A stretch of 8,316 bases of DNA from Candidatus Eiseniibacteriota bacterium (GTDB lineage: Bacteria; Eisenbacteria; RBG-16-71-46; JABDJR01). The position numbers and the translations under genes were made by a program. Below the pieces are notes generated by a model. It did not search any database, was not told the origin of the DNA, and saw only the letters and a list, made by a program, of their open reading frames with translations. The DNA lies in assembly GCA_013003415.1 (NCBI GenBank), contig JABDJR010000675.1, positions 1-8,316 of the forward strand. Direction: 5' to 3'. Positions 7,501-8,316 of this stretch are shown piece by piece; positions within the stretch are counted from its first letter, which is position 1, and every line of letters begins with the position of its first letter.

Positions 7501-8315
7501 TAGGAACCGCTTTGCGGGTTCTGTACCGTCATCAGGTAGCTACCCTGTTCGTCAGTGGTTCCGGTATCGATCACGCCCCCGTCGAGCACCAACTCCACCA
7601 AAGCATCTCGAATGGGCACAAGAGGATTGTCGGCGTTGTTGCTGTGAACAAATCCGTTTTCATCAAAGATGCGATCTCGGTAGAAAAAGCTACCTATCAC
7701 GGTAAGGGCATCGCCCGAACGACTGGCCTCCCAACTCTGTAGGTTGGAAGACGCTCCGGGCTGAGCCGGCGGAAAGACGATGCGATCCTGCTCTGTTCGA
7801 CGCGGAACTTCAAACTCCCACACGGTTCGCGTGTCGTAGCTCTTTACCGTCATGGTTTGAGCGGGTGTCGGTTCTACGGTGCCCAACATGAGCGACGCGC
7901 CAACGCGGTAGGCCTTCTGACCCCCGGGTCCGACTCGGGCAATGGCCTGCAGTTTCTTTGCCTCGCCCCGGGGAACAACAACGGAAACGGACAGCGTGGG
8001 TTCTTCGTTCTCTTCCAGAATGCCGTGGTAGGAGGGCAAGGCACCGATCACCTCGAGCCCATCGGGAATCTCAAGCTCTACCCGAACTTTGGTACCCGGC
8101 ACACGATGTTTAATCCGCAAGGTTAGGCTCGCCGCTTTACCGGGAGCCATGGAGGCAGGTTGCTCCCAAGTCAGGGTGACGCCAGGGGAAGGTTTGACAC
8201 ACTTCGACCCTGCGCAAGGAGCGATTTCTTCTTGATGAGCTTGTGCGGCACTCGAAAGGCATGTCGCGAAGACGAGGCCAATGACAGCCCAAAGGGGGAT
8301 CAGACTGCGAATCAT
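4548..8315 (-). CDS. Secreted multidomain protein: zinc metallopeptidase, PPC-like domain, FG-GAP/VCBS propeller, ASPIC/UnbV domain and FlgD-like sorting domain
   Basis: This 1255-residue protein is predicted to be exported and surface-attached or released. In order: signal peptide 1-26; Ig-like beta region about 44-150; carboxypeptidase-regulatory/transthyretin-like domain about 205-300, with TTDEQGSYLMTV; metallopeptidase region about 335-560, with HEYGH at 399-403 and a likely third zinc ligand E434 in LSWSEGFASF; PPC-like domain about 571-690, beginning DAFEDDD; seven FG-GAP/VCBS repeats about 712-1040, each with a D/N-rich calcium-loop motif such as WGDFNNDGNADIFV; ASPIC/UnbV-like domain about 1074-1127, ending VDSLRVDWPSG; FlgD-like C-terminal domain about 1164-1255, with FPNPF and closing RKLVLL. 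Cys363 and Cys474 flank the active site and could form a disulfide. The ATG is one base from the window edge, so upstream signals are unseen, but the signal peptide supports this start. Peptidase activity is inferred from the motif; the substrate is unknown. The flippase gene follows by 15 bases. Confidence 0.88.
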   Translation of the reverse strand: MIRSLIPLWAVIGLVFATCLSSAAQAHQEEIAPCAGSKCVKPSPGVTLTWEQPASMAPGKAASLTLRIKHRVPGTKVRVELEIPDGLEVIGALPSYHGILEENEEPTLSVSVVVPRGEAKKLQAIARVGPGGQKAYRVGASLMLGTVEPTPAQTMTVKSYDTRTVWEFEVPRRTEQDRIVFPPAQPGASSNLQSWEASRSGDALTVIGSFFYRDRIFDENGFVHSNNADNPLVPIRDALVELVLDGGVIDTGTTDEQGSYLMTVQNPQSGSYQVRVLSSRSAFAASPNGGAATLDVRVSSGNPALYSIITPAMANPGAGQTLDFGDRVAEPGGPGEAFNILDGLIESARTIQSVRGSLPTSSCRTYWNTSSGVGTFYARGTREIFLLDEEGYDDSVIIHEYGHYVASEFSKDNSPGGAHFIDDSAQDPRLSWSEGFASFWQSAVRKRIGADTPSWYVDTTGLNGEGQLFFSYDCEGPSVAVWGAASEVAVQGLLWDIIDGASTPDPSPGLDDDPLELSLAEIWEVLNGPMDVANNITIEDFWDGWFSPSVDNGFSEEMEETFGQLRVELFPDAFEDDDLPATATPLSLDGVSAHHTFYGSGDEDFHTVEVMAGDKMTVETLNLVGATDTILEVLDPSLITVGSNDNRPNDLSSSVSITAETGGIYTIKIRKGQGGSAQFTLYGSYDVRAVKGIPNAVQLEIPNTTSLENTGFGVGAAFADYNNDDYIDAFVVNNSAGGSPGDRDALFQNLQNGTFANATLSAGLGSREGGIGAAWGDFNNDGNADIFVTDHGLYQNLNGSVFQDITDGSNVDDIGREFDAAWVDADLDGLLDLSVVNRTGPSALWHNNGDGTFTDIADQTGFNFPETEENAYGGMWGDFNNDMLPDLFMTFLGERGHALFKNLGSNQFEEVTVSAGVSSTSSAIGATWADVNNDGWLDIYVTASGNNKLYINQGDETFFDDADRFGVNDGNASRGAGFADYDLDGDLDLYVVNFNGTNALYENLGNSMLKTSRAALFGLGHACTWGDYDNDGDPDLYIARQNEANVIYRNSLNNGEGARPYLKVKLEGVLSNRDGIGAKITVYSGDTVTVREAGTTTGWASRSRTPELFGFAEGESVDSLRVDWPSGAFNKIQNPTLDEMITIVEDTTTPVIPNDQPGTANLLLGPAFPNPFYGTTTVRYTLNEASYVRLQIFDLQGRPIRTLVDRQMPEGDHVAGWDGVDDMGRAASPGVYFYRAETPDSGQLPQVRKLVLLSN
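4551..4826 (-). other. FlgD-like C-terminal domain, probable type IX-style sorting signal
   Basis: Residues about 1164-1255 start with GPAFPNPF, then TTVRYTL, VRLQIFDLQGR, a short W-D turn (GWDGVDDMGR), ASPGVYFYR, and end with RKLVLLSN. This is the layout of the FlgD Ig-like/type A C-terminal domain that directs cargo through the type IX secretion system in Bacteroidota. Similar domains occur in several related uncultured phyla where the export route is less certain. Confidence 0.75.
5196..6164 (-). repeat. Seven FG-GAP/VCBS protein repeats with calcium-loop motifs
   Basis: Coding repeats of about 47-57 residues each begin with an aromatic residue at 718, 775, 822, 876, 928, 978 and 1025, followed by a loop of the form D-x-(D/N)-x-D-(G)-x-x-D. 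Examples are FADYNNDDYIDAF, WVDADLDGLLDLS and WGDYDNDGDPDLY. Repeats 1 and 4 lack the loop glycine (NNDDYID, NNDMLPD). Seven such units are the number expected for one closed beta-propeller. At the DNA level the copies have diverged, so this is an old protein repeat and not a recent tandem expansion. Confidence 0.85.
7014..7121 (-). other. Zinc metallopeptidase active-site region (HEYGH ... E)
   Basis: This stretch encodes residues 399-434. H399, E400 and H403 form an HExxH motif. E434, 31 residues after H403 and within WSEGFASF, is placed as the third ligand would be in gluzincin-type enzymes, including the fungalysin (M36) style with an EGW/EGF motif. Further on, VQGLLWDIIDG matches the LWDI-D pattern common in exported peptidases of this kind. 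All apparent catalytic residues are intact. The exact peptidase family is inference. Confidence 0.7.
8238..8315 (-). other. Sec signal peptide of the multidomain metallopeptidase
   Basis: Residues 1-26 have Arg3 in the n-region, a hydrophobic core (LIPLWAVIGLVFA) and a signal peptidase I type end, AQA before HQEE. Cleavage after residue 26 would leave a mature protein with a close cysteine pair, C34 and C39. A lipoprotein reading at C19 fits poorly because Thr precedes the cysteine. Confidence 0.8.
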
Positions 8316-8316
8316 G

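Noticed and set aside
8259..8315. Possible lipoprotein signal at Cys19 of the large secreted protein.
   Set aside because: The residues before the cysteine (FAT) do not fit a lipobox, which needs Gly, Ala or Ser next to Cys. The AQA site at residue 26 is a better signal peptidase I site.

Overview
All four genes in this window lie on the minus strand, so transcription runs from high to low coordinates. No tRNA, rRNA, CRISPR array or insertion sequence was seen, and the longest gap between genes is 147 bases.

Order in the direction of transcription: (1) 8315-4548 is a secreted 1255-residue modular protein. It has a signal peptide, Ig/carboxypeptidase-regulatory-like beta domains, a zinc metallopeptidase domain (HEYGH plus a downstream glutamate), a PPC-like domain, seven FG-GAP/VCBS calcium-loop repeats, an ASPIC/UnbV domain, and a FlgD-like C-terminal sorting domain of the type IX secretion style. 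(2) 4532-3006, 15 bases downstream, is a 508-residue polytopic flippase of the oligosaccharide/O-antigen exporter (MOP) superfamily. (3) 2858-1740 is an RND efflux periplasmic adaptor. (4) 1685-1 is the N-terminal 561 residues of the matching inner-membrane RND pump, cut by the left edge of the window.

The genes form two likely transcription units. The first is the surface protease-propeller protein with the flippase, which is tightly spaced. The second is the adaptor with the pump, which has a 54-base gap and possibly its own promoter in the 147-base spacer. No outer-membrane channel (OprM/TolC type) or efflux regulator is visible. They may lie past the left edge or elsewhere.

The RND pump and adaptor show a Gram-negative, double-membrane bacterium. 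The modular protein with FPNPF and FlgD-like C-terminus, VCBS and ASPIC/UnbV modules is typical of the FCB group and neighbouring uncultured phyla (Bacteroidota/Balneolota, Latescibacterota, Krumholzibacteriota, Eisenbacteria, Gemmatimonadota-like lineages). Base composition is moderately GC-rich by eye, which argues against the AT-rich Bacteroidota. The lineage is inference only.

The most unusual item is the protein at 4548-8315: a peptidase, a calcium-dependent propeller and a probable type IX-like export tag in one chain, placed directly upstream of a glycan flippase. The efflux genes look conventional.
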